Part shown: piece after piece, positions 1 to 13,300 of the stretch
How the letters are laid out: every line of letters begins with the position of its first letter
How positions within the stretch are numbered: position 1 is the stretch's first letter
NCBI RefSeq assembly: GCF_031877795.1
Contig: NC_133935.1
Location: forward strand, 81,745,748-81,809,747
From: Strix aluco
Taxonomy: Eukaryota; Chordata; Aves; Strigiformes; Strigidae
Length of the DNA stretch: 64,000 nt
Direction: 5' to 3'
Translations under genes and position numbers: made by a program
The notes under the pieces: generated by a model
Told to the model about the DNA's origin: nothing
The model's input: only the letters and a program-made list of their open reading frames with translations
Database searches by the model: none

Positions 1-1733
1 AGGGCAAAATAGGGATTGTTTCTCCTGGTATGGGTAGCTGAGAATTCACTGACAGCATGACATGAAAAGTACACCGAAGAAAGATTTTCTTTGGCCCAAG
101 AAACATCTACAGGTATTTTTCTTGTGCATATTTTAAGAATATTCATCTGCTGAGAGCGAAACAGATCTTACACTATTGAGGCCTTTGTTTGAATTAATCA
201 GCTCTAGAATAGTTTCTATTTTATGTTTGAAGCAAATTATTGAGTTAAATATTGAGTCACTGCACTTTTTATTTCTAATTCCACTATTGATCTGTTCAGC
301 GTGTTTTATCCTCTGTGATTTGGATTTTCATCCACATGACAATTTGGAGAAGCACTTATTTATGGAAGTAGGTTGACAGGAGAATTTGTCACATATGAGT
401 ACAAAACATCTGCTATAACTCTGCCCATTCAGCTGTGGTATCCAACGTCCCTAAGGCTTTCTCCTACGGAGTTGTTCCATTCTCCTTAGCTCAACGTCAC
501 AAGCTATAAATTTCACGGCACAAGCATCTCTCACAGGTTGTACCATCCTTTCAATGGTCAGAACTCCAGAGTACAGAAGCATGTTGACCAGCCACACATG
601 ACCTGGTCTTTACCTTCATTTGGAAGAAAAGCATTCCTGTCCCTGTACCTGAAAAGCTCTGCTGCTCTCCATTAGCCATCACTGATGGACAGCGGTAACG
701 CTTAGACTTCGTACCACAGCTTGACTTCTTTTCCTTGAGGATGGTTTGCATGACCTCGTCTGAAGCTGGGGGCCCAGTGGAGTTTTCTGTGTACCCCATT
801 ATGCTAGAACAGCCATCCCCAAACCACAACTCCTCTCCCAGGTGCCCGAACATGCCCTTTCTCCTCACCAGTCAAAGCACTGACCTAGGATCTACTCAAA
901 GACCCCATGAACAGTGAGGAGAGGACAAGCAATGACAAAAATGGATGCTTCTTTTAGCTAGTCTCTCTTAAAATGGGAATCCAGTGTTCTGGAAGTGAAA
1001 CCCCTCCATGAAGTAAGTCAGCAATAAAGGCCATAGACCAGTTGCTGTTGGTCATAGAGCAGTCTCGTGTTTCTCACGGACAGACGGCACAGCTCTTAAG
1101 CCACATCAGGGAGGGTGAGCACATGACTCCTGAGGGTGAGGGTGTCAGATGTGTGAGGAGACGTGCTTGAACACTGGGTCTTACCTCCCTGGTGTAGTGC
1201 TTGTGGGGAAGGGACTGTCCTTTTGTAGCTCAGCAGTGACAATTGCTTTCTTCATTTCTGGTGTACATGGAAACAGAGAAACCCCAGATGCTAATTGTAG
1301 TCATATCATAATTTGTCCTCATATTTAAGACCTTTCAATATATATTCTGACTGAACTGTACTACGTGATTATCTGCATAACAGGTGTGGAAATAGCTGTA
1401 CTTTTCAAATGAAGACAAGATGGCGCTGATGGAGATCTGTTAAGTCCTGAACTCATCTTGCTCTGTCCCACCTCCTTTGTCCCTCCCGTGATTTACTAAA
1501 CCTAATGCTATTTCCCATAACTCCTGCAATGGGGTGCAGTAAATACTGTCATCATAGATGTCAGTTTTCTGTTCAGAAATTCCCACTTTGGGCTACTTGA
1601 GGCTTGCCTGGTGAATAATTAATGTTACAATGGTCTTTTACCTCGACTGAGTATGTTCTGAGTAGAACTCATGTCCTTTTTATTAAACAAATTTAACCAT
1701 TTTATTAGACTAATGCTGAAAAGCTAGTATTTT
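1..1733. other. Gene-free flank downstream of OPTN
   Basis: No family-recognisable exon, RNA gene or clear repeat was seen. A 105-codon minus-strand frame at 551-868 matches no family I know and has no convincing splice context. Confidence 0.5.
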
Positions 1734-2020
1734 CACAGAATCACAGAATTGTCTAGGTTGGAAAAGACCTTGAAGATCATCCAGTCCAACCATTAGCCTA
1801 ACATTGACAGTTCTCAACTACACCATATCCCTAAGTGCCATGTCAACCCGACTCTTAAACACCTCCAGGGATGGGGACTCCACCACCTCCCTGGGCAGCC
1901 TATTCCAATGCCTGACTACCCGTTCTGTAAAGAAATGCTTCCTAATACCCAGTCTAAACCTTCCCTGGCACAACTTGAGGCCATCACCTCTTGTCCTATC
2001 ACTCATTACTTGGTTTTGAT
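1734..2020 (-). mobile_element. CR1 LINE fragment, 5' truncated
   Basis: The CACAGAATCACAGAAT terminus followed by TAGGTTGGAAAAGACCTTGA and ATCCAGTCCAACC is the 3' end of an avian CR1 element read in reverse, so the element lies on the minus strand. The minus strand also reads [17 protein letters not shown] and VDMALRDMV, the decayed end of the CR1 reverse-transcriptase frame. About 285 bp remain. CR1 copies are usually 5' truncated by incomplete reverse transcription and make no obvious target duplication. Confidence 0.92.
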
Positions 2021-3400
2021 CAAGACTGCACAGCAGGGGCAGTTTATGATGACTGTAGCACTATCCTAATGAACCTGGATACACGAAGTCAGTCAGTCAC
2101 TTCCACTCACACTAGTTCTGTGGGAAGCTTATGGTCCACAGTCCTTCAGGGGGATTTTAGCTGACTGTCTCCACAAAAGACATCTCCCTCACCTTTTCCC
2201 TTCTGCTCATTTCTTTCTGCATTAGGAATATGCAATTGCCTAAAATCTAGAGACACAAATTCCTGCTTGCTTGGCTTTATTCTGAATAACTTTTTAACCA
2301 ATGAGTCCCTCAGATAAGTACACCCCCCCGTTAGAGCAAGGTTTGGGGGTCAGAGCACCCTGTCTCTTGTTAAAGCCATTACAACAGTACAAGCAGGAGC
2401 TAATTACAATTGCATTTTGTTATAGTTTTGTCCTTGACATAAACCTACTCCAGTATAGGTGCTCTTTAGATATAAAAGCATTTTCTCTTGCATTTTGTCT
2501 TGTAGAGATCCAAGTATTTCTACAGATCACACTGCCTATATATGAAAGAGAATTCAGGCTTCCCCACTCTGGCTGCCCAACACCTCTGAGACCAGTGCAC
2601 TGTAATATCAAATCAGGAAACATTCAGGCTTATTATAATGTGAACTTTGAAGTGGAAGGGCGAGCCAAGAAGTAATAAAGTGATATTAAAAATATAAAGT
2701 TGAACTTTCATATTCAGATTGTGTGATCATCCCACCCTGCTCCTTCTGAACACCCAGCTCACAATTCTGACAATCAGAATGAAGTGGACTGGGCACAAAC
2801 TAACCTTGCTGGTGCCCCTCAGTGAGCCTGACAGACCTACCACAGAACAAGATGGCACAGATTTAACTACTGGATTGTAATGATTGCTTCCAGCTATTCA
2901 GTTTTGAACAGTGGAGGAAAAAAATTAAAATCTTTCCCTACACCAGGGTTGGCAGATCAGTTCAGAACCACTTGGAGGCTTCCTTCCATCTGGGCAGTGC
3001 CAAAGTGGCCAACGCTTTCTTTTCTTCAGCAGGAAGACGATGCTGTAAGGAGACACCATTTTGGCTGAAGGTTTTCATGCATCTCTTACTTCCCTTCCCT
3101 GCCAGTTTTCAACAGTGCAAACATTAGCTATTTGCAAAAGACATGAAACTCCTCATTTGCATGGATCCCAGCAATTTGCTCGAATTGTTTCCTGCCGTGC
3201 ATGCTGGGTCGTATGTTGTTAAGAGTTGTGCATTTTCCTCCCTTATGCAATGGCAAATTAAGAACTGTTTTTTGTTGAGATAAAAACAGCAGGGAGGGCA
3301 AGAACAGAACTAATACACTACAGTTCTTTCTACACGAGCTTTTCAGTCATAGGGATTTGCAATCCTGTTTCAGCCTCCAAAGTAGTCACAGGCATAGATA
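2021..3400. other. Gene-free stretch between CR1 and OPTN 3' end
   Basis: AT-rich unique-looking sequence. A 124-codon plus-strand frame at 2301-2675 has no recognisable domain and no supported start context. Nothing else is supportable. Confidence 0.5.
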
Positions 3401-3419
3401 ATTTTATACTTGCAATAGA

Positions 3420-3425
3420 TTTATT
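3420..3425 (-). terminator. Candidate OPTN polyadenylation signal (distal)
   Basis: A second canonical AATAAA lies about 100 nt beyond the first. It could serve as the main or an alternative 3' end. Confidence 0.45.
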
Positions 3426-3499
3426 TTGAGATGTGGAAATCCATTATACTCCTCTTTTTAAAGTAGGTTACATCCATCTCAGTGCCTTCTAGCACAACA

Positions 3500-4227
3500 C
3501 TGTACAACTTCAAATGAATTTATTATAATAAAGAAGAATCAAGACACCACCTTAAAAATGAACAGTTCTGTAAAACCAAGTGACTTGGGTACACCAGGAG
3601 CTACATGTATCAGACCTAAATGATCTGTTTTAAACCCTACCCACATCTGGCTAAAGCAAGAAGTTACATAAGCCATCAAAAATTTAACATCAGATTAGTA
3701 TGGTCACAAGGGCAGCAATAAAACTGCCATCTGGAGAAAAAGCAGGGTTCATTTCAAATGCTCAATGAATACAGCACTACTCCATTTTGCTGAAAGCTTC
3801 TCAAACAGCTTTTTCAATGTATTAGTTTCCTGAAATATAGTATATGAGAGATGAAGTATTTACAGGCTCACAGTACTTTTAATTGATCAGCATATATCCC
3901 ATCTCCCCTCTGACTTCAGTGATTCAGCCCCTGTTCAGCACAGCACATCAGGGGAATGTTCCTTAAAGGTTTCATAGCAGCAGACACACTGGGAGTTCTT
4001 TAATGCATCCATGTTGTTAACCTATAAAAATTATTTTCCTAAAGCAGATTAAAACAAGATTAGTGAATACAGGGCAGGAGTTTTACCATTTTCCCATTGA
4101 ATTACTGAGAAAAACCCTGAAAACCTCCTTCACGGGATGTAGAGTTGAGCGTCATTCAAGCAGGAAGAAAAAAAACCATGTGTTTGGCAGGTGAAATACC
4201 GGAAAATGAAGAATTGGAGGGCATCAT
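3500..4227 (-). other. OPTN: OPTN 3' untranslated region (probable extent)
   Basis: The stretch below the OPTN stop has no conserved coding frame and leads to AATAAA signals on the minus strand at 3524-3519 and again at 3425-3420. The UTR is therefore about 0.7-0.8 kb if either signal is used. The exact cleavage site cannot be seen. Confidence 0.6.
3519..3524 (-). terminator. Candidate OPTN polyadenylation signal (proximal)
   Basis: A canonical AATAAA occurs on the minus strand about 700 nt after the OPTN stop, in an AT-rich setting. It is the first canonical signal I found downstream of the stop. Confidence 0.5.
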
Positions 4228-4349
4228 TCAATTAATGCAGTCCATAACGTGAATCTGCAGCGTGTCCAAATCGGGTAGAATTTCTTCACATTTGGGACAT
4301 GAATACATTGAGATATTCCGCTGTTCTGGCCAGTCTTGACTACCAGTTC
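4228..4349 (-). CDS. OPTN: OPTN last coding exon (zinc finger and stop)
   Basis: This exon codes residues 518-557. The zinc finger is formed by Cys535-Pro-Lys-Cys538, His551 and Cys555, the ubiquitin-binding C2HC finger typical of optineurin and NEMO. The protein ends in [10 protein letters not shown] and the TGA lies at 4230-4228. The acceptor is TACTTGCAG|GAA. Confidence 0.97.
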
Positions 4350-7300
4350 CTGCAAGTAGAGAAGATAAATGATTACCTGTTATATTACTTGATTTTTCCA
4401 CTCTTTTTGTGGAGTGGTTGAGAGAGGACTGGCTTGCTCCGAACAGCCAGAGAATCATGCTCTCTGCAGCTACCCAGTTGCCAGAATAGCCACAGGGGAG
4501 CTGGGGAGCTGCCTGCAGCCAAGCAAAGCTGTTTTAAACTGAACACAGCAGGGCCTGGCCCCGGGAGCTGGAGAGGTGGCTTTCAGTACCTCTTTGGACA
4601 AGGCGAGGTGAGTGTTCATGATCTGGTGCCCTGGCTCCGTGGCGATTCTGCATCTCTGCCAGAGAGTTTCTGCAGAGAATAAATAAGTCAAGGGCTCTAG
4701 AAAAAGACTCAGCAAAAAGTATCTTCCCTTCATCTCCAGAAAAGGTAGGAGGATTCAAAATAAAGCAAAGGATTTGCAAGTAAATCGTGTCAACTGGTCA
4801 TGCATTTAGTTCACAACTGCTGCTCAGAAACAGGACCTAGAAACTCTGCTGCTTTGTGAGATTGTGCCAGGGTCCTGCTGAAATCAGGGTCATACAACTG
4901 ACACCAGCAGGATTTGGGCAGCTACACACCTAGGGATCTGGGGCATGCTCCTCTGGAAAACTCCAAGGACTCTCAGCTATTCAGGGCAAACTGCAAATTT
5001 GATTAAGGTAGAAAAGCAAGTTATACCAGAAAAAGGGTTCAGTGTACAGTTAATGGGAAATGTAACTTGATTCTTCAAATTCTGAGCACTCTTCCTGTAC
5101 CCATGGATTCCACAATATGAGTAGGGGATACACAGGTATTTCTTTTTTCTCTTTTACAGCTTAGAGTGCTAAAATGGTGCAATTCCAGGGTATCACAGTA
5201 CTTGAAACTATGGGTACTCACTTACCACTGCCACCTGGAGAAGCAGCAGATATCCCTGGCACACATGCAGCAAGTTTAGCTGCAGATTCACCACTAAAAT
5301 AGAGGCCAGAACCCAAAGAAACTCACATGAATCAGCAGGGAGAATTTACCAAGCATGAATCATCCAAAGTGAAAACTTGCTAAGGCACCCAAGTAAGAAC
5401 TAACACATCTTACAGAGATTCTATCACAAAATTAAAATGAGAAGTCAGCCAATTCATTTTTTTTTCTCTCTTAAAATTCAAATTAACCAACAAATAAATG
5501 TCTACAAAGTTGTTTGCCTTTCTACTGAGATGCTAGCAAGACAATGTTGGTCAACAAGACAGTCTGAAGGCAGCTCAGCCAAAGTCTGTTCTCACCGGCC
5601 AAGATCTTCAAGGTTTTGCTGCTCTTTTAACAGGTACGCCAGCTGGACAGCCAACTGCTCCTTCTCCTCATGGATCTTCTCTCTCGCTGCCCTCTCAGCA
5701 TGGAAATCAGAACAATAAACCTCCATCTGATCAGAGAAGTGAAATCATGCTGAGAATTTGTAACATAGACTGAACCATAGTCATATATGCCAAAACAGAA
5801 AATCTGTATCATAGCCTGCATCTACTCAAAACACTCCTACAGCACCTACACACTGCAAAGGGAAGACTTGCACTACTTACAGTTTCTGGATTCTGTGTAA
5901 GATACTTCAAGTGTCTAGGACAGCGCTATTGCCCTCTGCTGTACAGAGGCAGAAACGAGGCATAAACCAGCAGTGAGGAGGGGACTTGACCGATGACACA
6001 GACAAATCTGTGGCACAGACAGTGGAACCGGGCCAAGATGCCAGTTCTGTGCCTTAAATGTGAGGCAGACCCTCTTGAGTCACTGTTTACACACACTGGT
6101 TTGAGTAAAACCATCCCTAAAACATATGTAGTGATTCTTAAGACAGTGATTTTAAATACACAAACACATCTACTCCCAACTTTTGTTTGTTGTGCCAGAC
6201 TCCAGCATACACAGTTCCTCCTACAGAACTGTAGGATATGGTGGTAAAGGCTCTGCAGGGATCTGCGAGGCAGGCTAAGTAAAGGAATTATGCTTTGCAA
6301 CTGAGGAAACGTATTCAGTATTCCAGAGCAAGCCAATAAATACCTCCTTCTGGTTTCTGAATATGGGATGGGGGAACTAGCTAATTTTCACAGAACAGCC
6401 AATACCTGAGCACGGAGCACAGTCATGGTTTCAAGGTCCTCCTCTTGCTTAGTAATTATCTGCTTCATTTCATCTATCTGGAGCTGCTTTGCAGCAAGGG
6501 CTTGTTCTGCCAACTCCACCTTTGCATTCAGTTGTTCCACCACGACTTTATCCACTCTGTCCAGCTGCAAGGAAGAACTATGATTACGAGATGAACTCAG
6601 AATGCGACCCTGCCTGAAGTGAAAGTTTGCTTCTTACTCCTCCTGCCCTTGGAAAAGCTTCCAATTTTGGTCATCAAAGGAACTTAATGGACTTAGACAG
6701 CAGTGGTGATTGATATTTTATTTTAAAGATTAGTTTTGAGCTTTCAAACTACATTGTATCAAGTTAAAAGAGAACTCCCTAATGGACACTGCAAGGGATG
6801 TTTTCCCTCTTTCCGAAATTATACAGAAGAATCTGGCACTTCCATGGAGCCTCAGTTATGAACAAGACCTCACTGTGGCAGGCATTCTACTCGAGGTTAC
6901 AAGAATATTTAGATGTCTACCTTCCCACATTTACAAATTACACTGCAGGAACACCTACATGCCTTCGTATATCACCGATCCCTAAGGACTGGACTCCATG
7001 CTGCACTGCAGATTAGACCTTGTCTAGAAAACGCCATGGAAGCACTGATGTGTGGATAAAGTTTTCTCTAACTGACAGCAGAAGATCTATGTTTATCAGA
7101 ACAATGCTGCTATGTTGTATGCTATATTATGTGGAAGGGATGACAATTGTTTCCTGCCCAAATTTGTTCCTAGATCGAGTGTCCCATCCCTTCCCGCTCC
7201 CCCCTAATTAATTACGATGTCTTCTTGTGATGAGTTTACCTCTTTGAGCTTCATTTCATCAATTCTTTTCATTGCTTCAGTGAGTTCAGGAAGGAGTTTG

Positions 7301-10300
7301 CTATATGAATCCTGCAAACTACTATATCTTGCCCTATGACAAGAAAAGATGTGAAAGTTTGAAACACTTCAAAATTCTTTGAAATCTAAATAATCTGTTA
7401 GAATTTATAAAAAAGCCACCACCAGCTCCTTGCAAATGAATCTGCATTTCTGATGAGAAAAAAAATCAAGCTCCATGTCTCAACATTTCTCTTCCAATGA
7501 GTTGTGTGCTGCTGTATCCATGGACTGAGTCCAAACAAATGTCCTTACTGATCGTCTCCATTTCGTATTGAAGAATCCATCACCCAATATTTTTATATCG
7601 AGCTCACAAATTCTGTTCAAAATGTAACACCTCTCTTAGGAAGACATCCAAATCTTGACTCAGATACTTGAAGTGAAGGAGAATTCATCAGGAGAAGAAC
7701 CAGACACAAACTCCAAAGATAACAAGCAGCTTCTCCAGCAGAAGACAGGTCCTTCAGGAAGTTCAGCCCCTCTGTACAGCTTGGACTGACATTTTCACAC
7801 TCCTTACATGGACTGCACGTGAAAGGGAGTGGGGAGCCAAAGCAAACAGAGTCTCTTTACCTCAGCTTCACTGCACACTTACCTCTCCTAGTTGCAAATG
7901 TATTGTAGGGACCGCAGACCTCTTCATTAATGTCACTTTCCCATCATTGCCACCACCTGACTTGTCCCTGCCCTTCAAGATGTGGTTGCATTTACACCTG
8001 CTAGTTTGTGGTCACTTTTCTGCTTACTCTACTTGTATGTTATAACCGACCCTATTCCACCTTTGACTTTATGACAAAAGGAAGATACAAGTCAGAGCTT
8101 ACAGTTCCAATTTTCCTAAGTGAGGGGTTCAGTAGACGAAAGAATACAGTTTGGGCCTAACATGGAGACTCCAGATACAAAGTGACATAGATGCTGAGGT
8201 GAATGCAGGTTGCTAGTTCAGCCTCTACAAATATAACATGGTTTCAAAAGGTGCAGAACATAAAGCTAGTATTTCAGATTCAATTTCCCTTTGGCCAGGT
8301 TCCCTTGGACTTCCCTTCCTCACTGACAATACTCCCTGGAATATAAAACCAAGTCAGACTCACTTTTCTTCATGTGTCTTGGCTTGTTCCAGCTTGACCT
8401 CTGCCTGCATGCTCTCCACCTGAAGTTCCAACTTCTTGATGGTGTGTATCAGCTGCTGCTTCTCCTCCAGTTCTGAGGCAGCAGCCGAGCTTTTTCTTTC
8501 CAGTACTTGGCACCTAACAGAACAAGGAAGAAAGGTTGATTTCTCCTGTTCATCATTCCTGATGGATTTGGCACACTAGGCATATTACAAAAAGAAATTT
8601 TTGTGTGGCTCACTTTAAAGCTTATTTTGATGAAGAACAAGGAAAGACAAAAATTAATCTATACACAACCATCAGAAAACAAAGCTACTGAAACCGACGC
8701 TTACTTTTGTACTGTTATGCATCTCAAAGAACTGGAATTGGACAGAAAACTAAGCAACTAAAGTGGGGGTCTCGTAACCACATTTTTATAACCTACACAA
8801 TTGGTCTTTGAAAGCACAGACAGTTCATGTGAAAAGGGTCATAGCCAGGTCCCGTATCTTCTTCCCCTAAGACTAGAACAGGAATTGATTATGTGAAGCA
8901 GAAAACAGGAAACATTTGCCTTTATATCAGGAAGGGTTAAAATCCAAATCTTCAAAATCAAGACACTGGGGTTCTATTTGTAGAACTAGGTTGGCAGCTA
9001 AGATTTTCTGACAATTACTGTATTTCTGTACTTTCATCTCCACTTACAAAGAAGACGCAATCTTTTACAGCATTTCTATGAAACAGATATTTAAGTTGAT
9101 ATTCGTAGAGCTCATGAGTTTCCCAAGGTGGGAGTTGTCATAGAAATATATACTGGATGTCACAGCAGAACTTTTGTTCTTCTGAACCTTACTTTTCTTG
9201 AAGCTTCTTCTGAATCAGTTCTGCTTCTTTTAACTTCTCATGGGCTTCCTGAAGCTCTTTAAACAGAGCACAAACTTGCAAATTCAGGGTTTCTACTTCA
9301 CTGCCAACCTTTTAGAAAAAAAAAAAAAAAAAAGGAAAATTACATACGGACAATTCAAGATAGCAAAGTTGCAGGCTACAAGATCTAAGCAGGAAGTATC
9401 ATTCCTTCTCTAGAGAAAACAGCGTCAGTCAGTATGCATTGTTACACTTTATACTCAGTCATAGGGCCCCGTCCACAAGGCTTCGCAATTACCAATTATT
9501 TCTAAATATGGCAAAACCCCATTTTGACTTAACACTTTCATAAAACCCCTATGACTCAAAGACTACACTATTACTGACTTTCCAACATTGGCTAGAATAC
9601 ACCTCATGCAGATGGGAAACATATCTACATTTTCCTTCTCAAGAGTTCCCAATTTAAAACACATGAGAAAAGCAGACAGACTTAGTGATTACTGCCACTC
9701 CCCTAAGCAATAATTACAGTCTGTCAAAGAAACATAAACAATCAATCAATCTCTAGGTAGGCTTCCAGCCTGCTAGCATCATTGTGCTCTTCAGAAAGAC
9801 GTGTGACAGCCACTGTAGATCAGAAGGAGCAATTTGGAAGCAGAGAAGTAGACGAGGCAGACTAAAACCTTAGACTTTCTCCTCCCAGTTACATCCTGCT
9901 CTGTCATTATCCCTTCCATTCTAGTTTCCTCCATTCTTGTTCAGGCAGAAAGCAGAGAACACAGAAGTTTTTATGCATTGTAATTTATTTGATTACACAT
10001 GAAACTCCTCCAGCCAACTGGCATGCTCCCTACACATAGCAGCCTCTCCCACGCCACACGCATGAGAACCACAGGTCTGGAAGACTTCAGTTCTTGACTT
10101 TTTGAAGGAGAAAATACAACCCCAAATGCTAACTCCATTACCATGTATTCATGAATCAACTTTACAAACCAAGAAGATGATTTCTAGTAATCACTTCTGT
10201 TGTGAGTTTCTGGCCTTTTCATTTGGCCTTTTGACCACAGGAAGATCACTGAAGGATCCTAAAGACAGTCAAAAAACAAGAGGAGGAAGGAAACAGCAGC

Positions 10301-13300
10301 TGGGTTCTCCTCCAATCCAAGAGACAAAGGACACCTCAGAATTTCAATTCTTAAAAAATATATCCCCACACTCTGGAAGATGTGAAACCTTTGACTCTTG
10401 CTGGTTTGTAGTCTCTGGAGGTACATCCTGGAGCTTTCCTTAAAGAAACATCTGAATCTCATCAACATGCTAGCATCAGTTTCAGTGTCCCTAGTACCAT
10501 AATCTTCATTGATAATAGCTTATCAAATGCACAGAAAGTCTCCCGTCCAGCATGGGAAAAAGCTGGGTGGCTGTGACTAAAAAGAATCAGGTGTATCAAA
10601 GGCATGCTGCTGTCCTATTTCCTTGAAGAAAAACTCCAGTTTTCTAACAGGGAAAGTCCACCACTTCCCCAGGCAACTGAAGCAATAGAAGTTGTTCATC
10701 CATTATGACCTGTGAATATTTCCAGCTTTCATCTCAGAGCAGAAGTGTGGAACACAGCCAGTGTGACCGAGAGGCAGTCAGTACACAATTGTCTACTGAC
10801 AGATGTTGCTGAGAACACCCTCCACAAGCTGCCCAAGCTGATATCATTCACCAGTCATACCAAGCAAAAGGGACCGAACAAAATGGTGTAAACACTCACA
10901 AAGCATATTGCACTATGCTTTTTCTACCTCAGAAGCAAAGAGAGATTGTTCTTCTACCATCAGAGCTGCAAAACAAGCCACATTTTATGCAGCAATCCAA
11001 CTAATCCAATCACACTCAGAGATGAAAGCACTGATTTTTTGTAAGGTGATGGCATTTCAATCTGCAAAAAACTAGACATCAGTAGAAACTGCCTTAACAG
11101 AAAATGTGTCAACAAATGAAACCATGATCACTGGTAAGAGTCTGACTTCTAATAAAGATGGACTGTGAATTCTTGGTCCCTGGTGAAAGTTAATTGTAAT
11201 TCAAGCTATTTTACTTAATTGGAACACAATCAATCCATGCTTCTGGATAGCAAGTCTGGTAGCCTGTCTGAAAGAAAAGGCTAACCCGACCCAAAACACC
11301 CCATCCCACAGGACAGACTGTCTCTCCCCAACACCCATTTCTTACCCTGCTCAGGAAAGGAGCAACACCTAAATTGTAGCCTCCTGGATGTCTGCTTCTG
11401 GGAAGCTCATGAGCAGCGTCCCAGGGAAGGCAGAGCAATTAACTGTGGTGGTGCTTTGAGATGACTCATCCCAGGAGACCTGGCTGAGGTTAGCATCCAG
11501 CTGCAGTTTGGCAGAGGATGTGCTCTAGCCTCTTCTCCCCCAGCCCCTCCTAACTCTCCAAATGGAGCCAAAGCAGGTTTGAAAAACTTTTTTCTCTCTC
11601 CAAGGATGTCTTCAAATGCGGAGCCCTCAAAAATAGTCCACACTGCTCCCCCGCATTGTTTCATTAAAGATCTACATTTTACAATAGGAGGAGATAACAT
11701 GAACTCTGCTGACAAGAGCCCTCTGAAGAAACCCAACAGCATATAAATGGAAACGACTGCCATCACAAGCACGTAACTAAGCTGACCTCAATATCAGCAC
11801 TTAGATGAGGAGCATCTGGCTCAAGCTGTAACCCACGCAAAGTTGAGATAAAAATATTGGAAAGAATTAACTGAGACATCATCTGCTTTCCCCTGCTTGG
11901 CCTGACTGCAAACTGGTTTTGTTTAACTAAGCCAGTCCTGCCCTAAAATATTTTTCCTGGCCTTCAGAAGGGCACAGGTCTCCAGCAGATCCCACAGCAT
12001 ATTTACTAGCACCTCAGATAACCCACGCTAGCTCACATACAGGCACTCTTAGTTGCCTGCATTATGCAGTTGCACTGAACCTGAATGGATCTCCACTGCT
12101 GTGGGAGCTTACACGCTTACCTCACAGAAAGGCTGACAACTGTAGGCACAGAAATGTAGGAGTCTAAACCTGGAGCTGAATCCCAACCCCAACAGCCATT
12201 CAAACCCTTAACTGAAAACATCAGGACTGAGTTTGCCTGGAACTGTATCTTGGTCCAAAATAGTTATGCCCCACCATTCTAATACATCCCACCAAAACCA
12301 TGAAAAAAAGCCCCAAAGCAGGTGCCATATATGAGCTCCACCTTTAAAGTCTGTTTTACAGTACACTGTCATTGGATTCTCATCCAAAAGCTGACCTAGC
12401 CAGCAGCAAGGAAATTCACCCTGAATTCTGAAGCTAGAAATGACTGCATCTCCCCCTGTTTAGTGGGCATGGCCAGAGCAATGAGGTATACCAGCAGTTA
12501 TGCCATGCTTCCTTAATTTTTGGTCACCAATCTCACCCCTTTTTGGTGGCTGGTGTAATTTGGAACCACCTCTAAGATATGGATTGCAGAGTTCAAAATT
12601 CACTTCCATACCCTGTGCAGGATAATTGCCCCTTCCTTCCTGCGTGTAAGTGGAAATCTAGGCCCTGAGGTTATTGGCCTCAACAAGTAAGCTGTATGTT
12701 GTTAAATCTCAGCTCAGGAGGACAGGTACTTACAGCCTCTGAACTCTCCTCTTCTTCCTGTTCAGTTTGTGTCCCACTCTCCAGGCAGTTGCTGGTTTCC
12801 TTCTCCAGCTCTGACAGTCTGGAAAACAGAAGGAACCAATGATGGATCTCATTTAATGTGAGATTGTGACTATTTAAGGATTTCACGTAACTGATGTACT
12901 CTATTTCTAATGTCACTGCCACAAATGAGAAGCAGAACTGAAAGCACAGACATGCAGGAAAGCCTGCACAAGAGTGGGGGTTCCTGAAGAGCACAGAACA
13001 CCTAGCACGTATATTTAATTAAAATGGATGTACGAATCTGCAGGTGTGAAGGACAGTGACATTCTGTTCACAGTGACTGATCTTTGGTACAGTCCAAAAC
13101 TGCTAACCCTTTGGAAATAGGTCAGTCTGTTCACTGAATCCAGTAATTAATATTGCCTCTACTTTGATTTGATATTTTCAGAGGCTGAGATTTCTAAGAA
13201 TCATTTGGTTATGGCTCATTACCTCTTCTAGAAGACCACATAGAAGCAATTACCGTGACACCAACCTTTCATAGTAGATAATGTCCAGGAAGTCTTACTC

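Noticed and set aside
551-868. 105-codon minus frame as a possible exon of the next gene beyond OPTN (MCM10 in human)
   Set aside because: The translation does not resemble MCM10 or any neighbouring protein that I know, and it has no matching exon partner.
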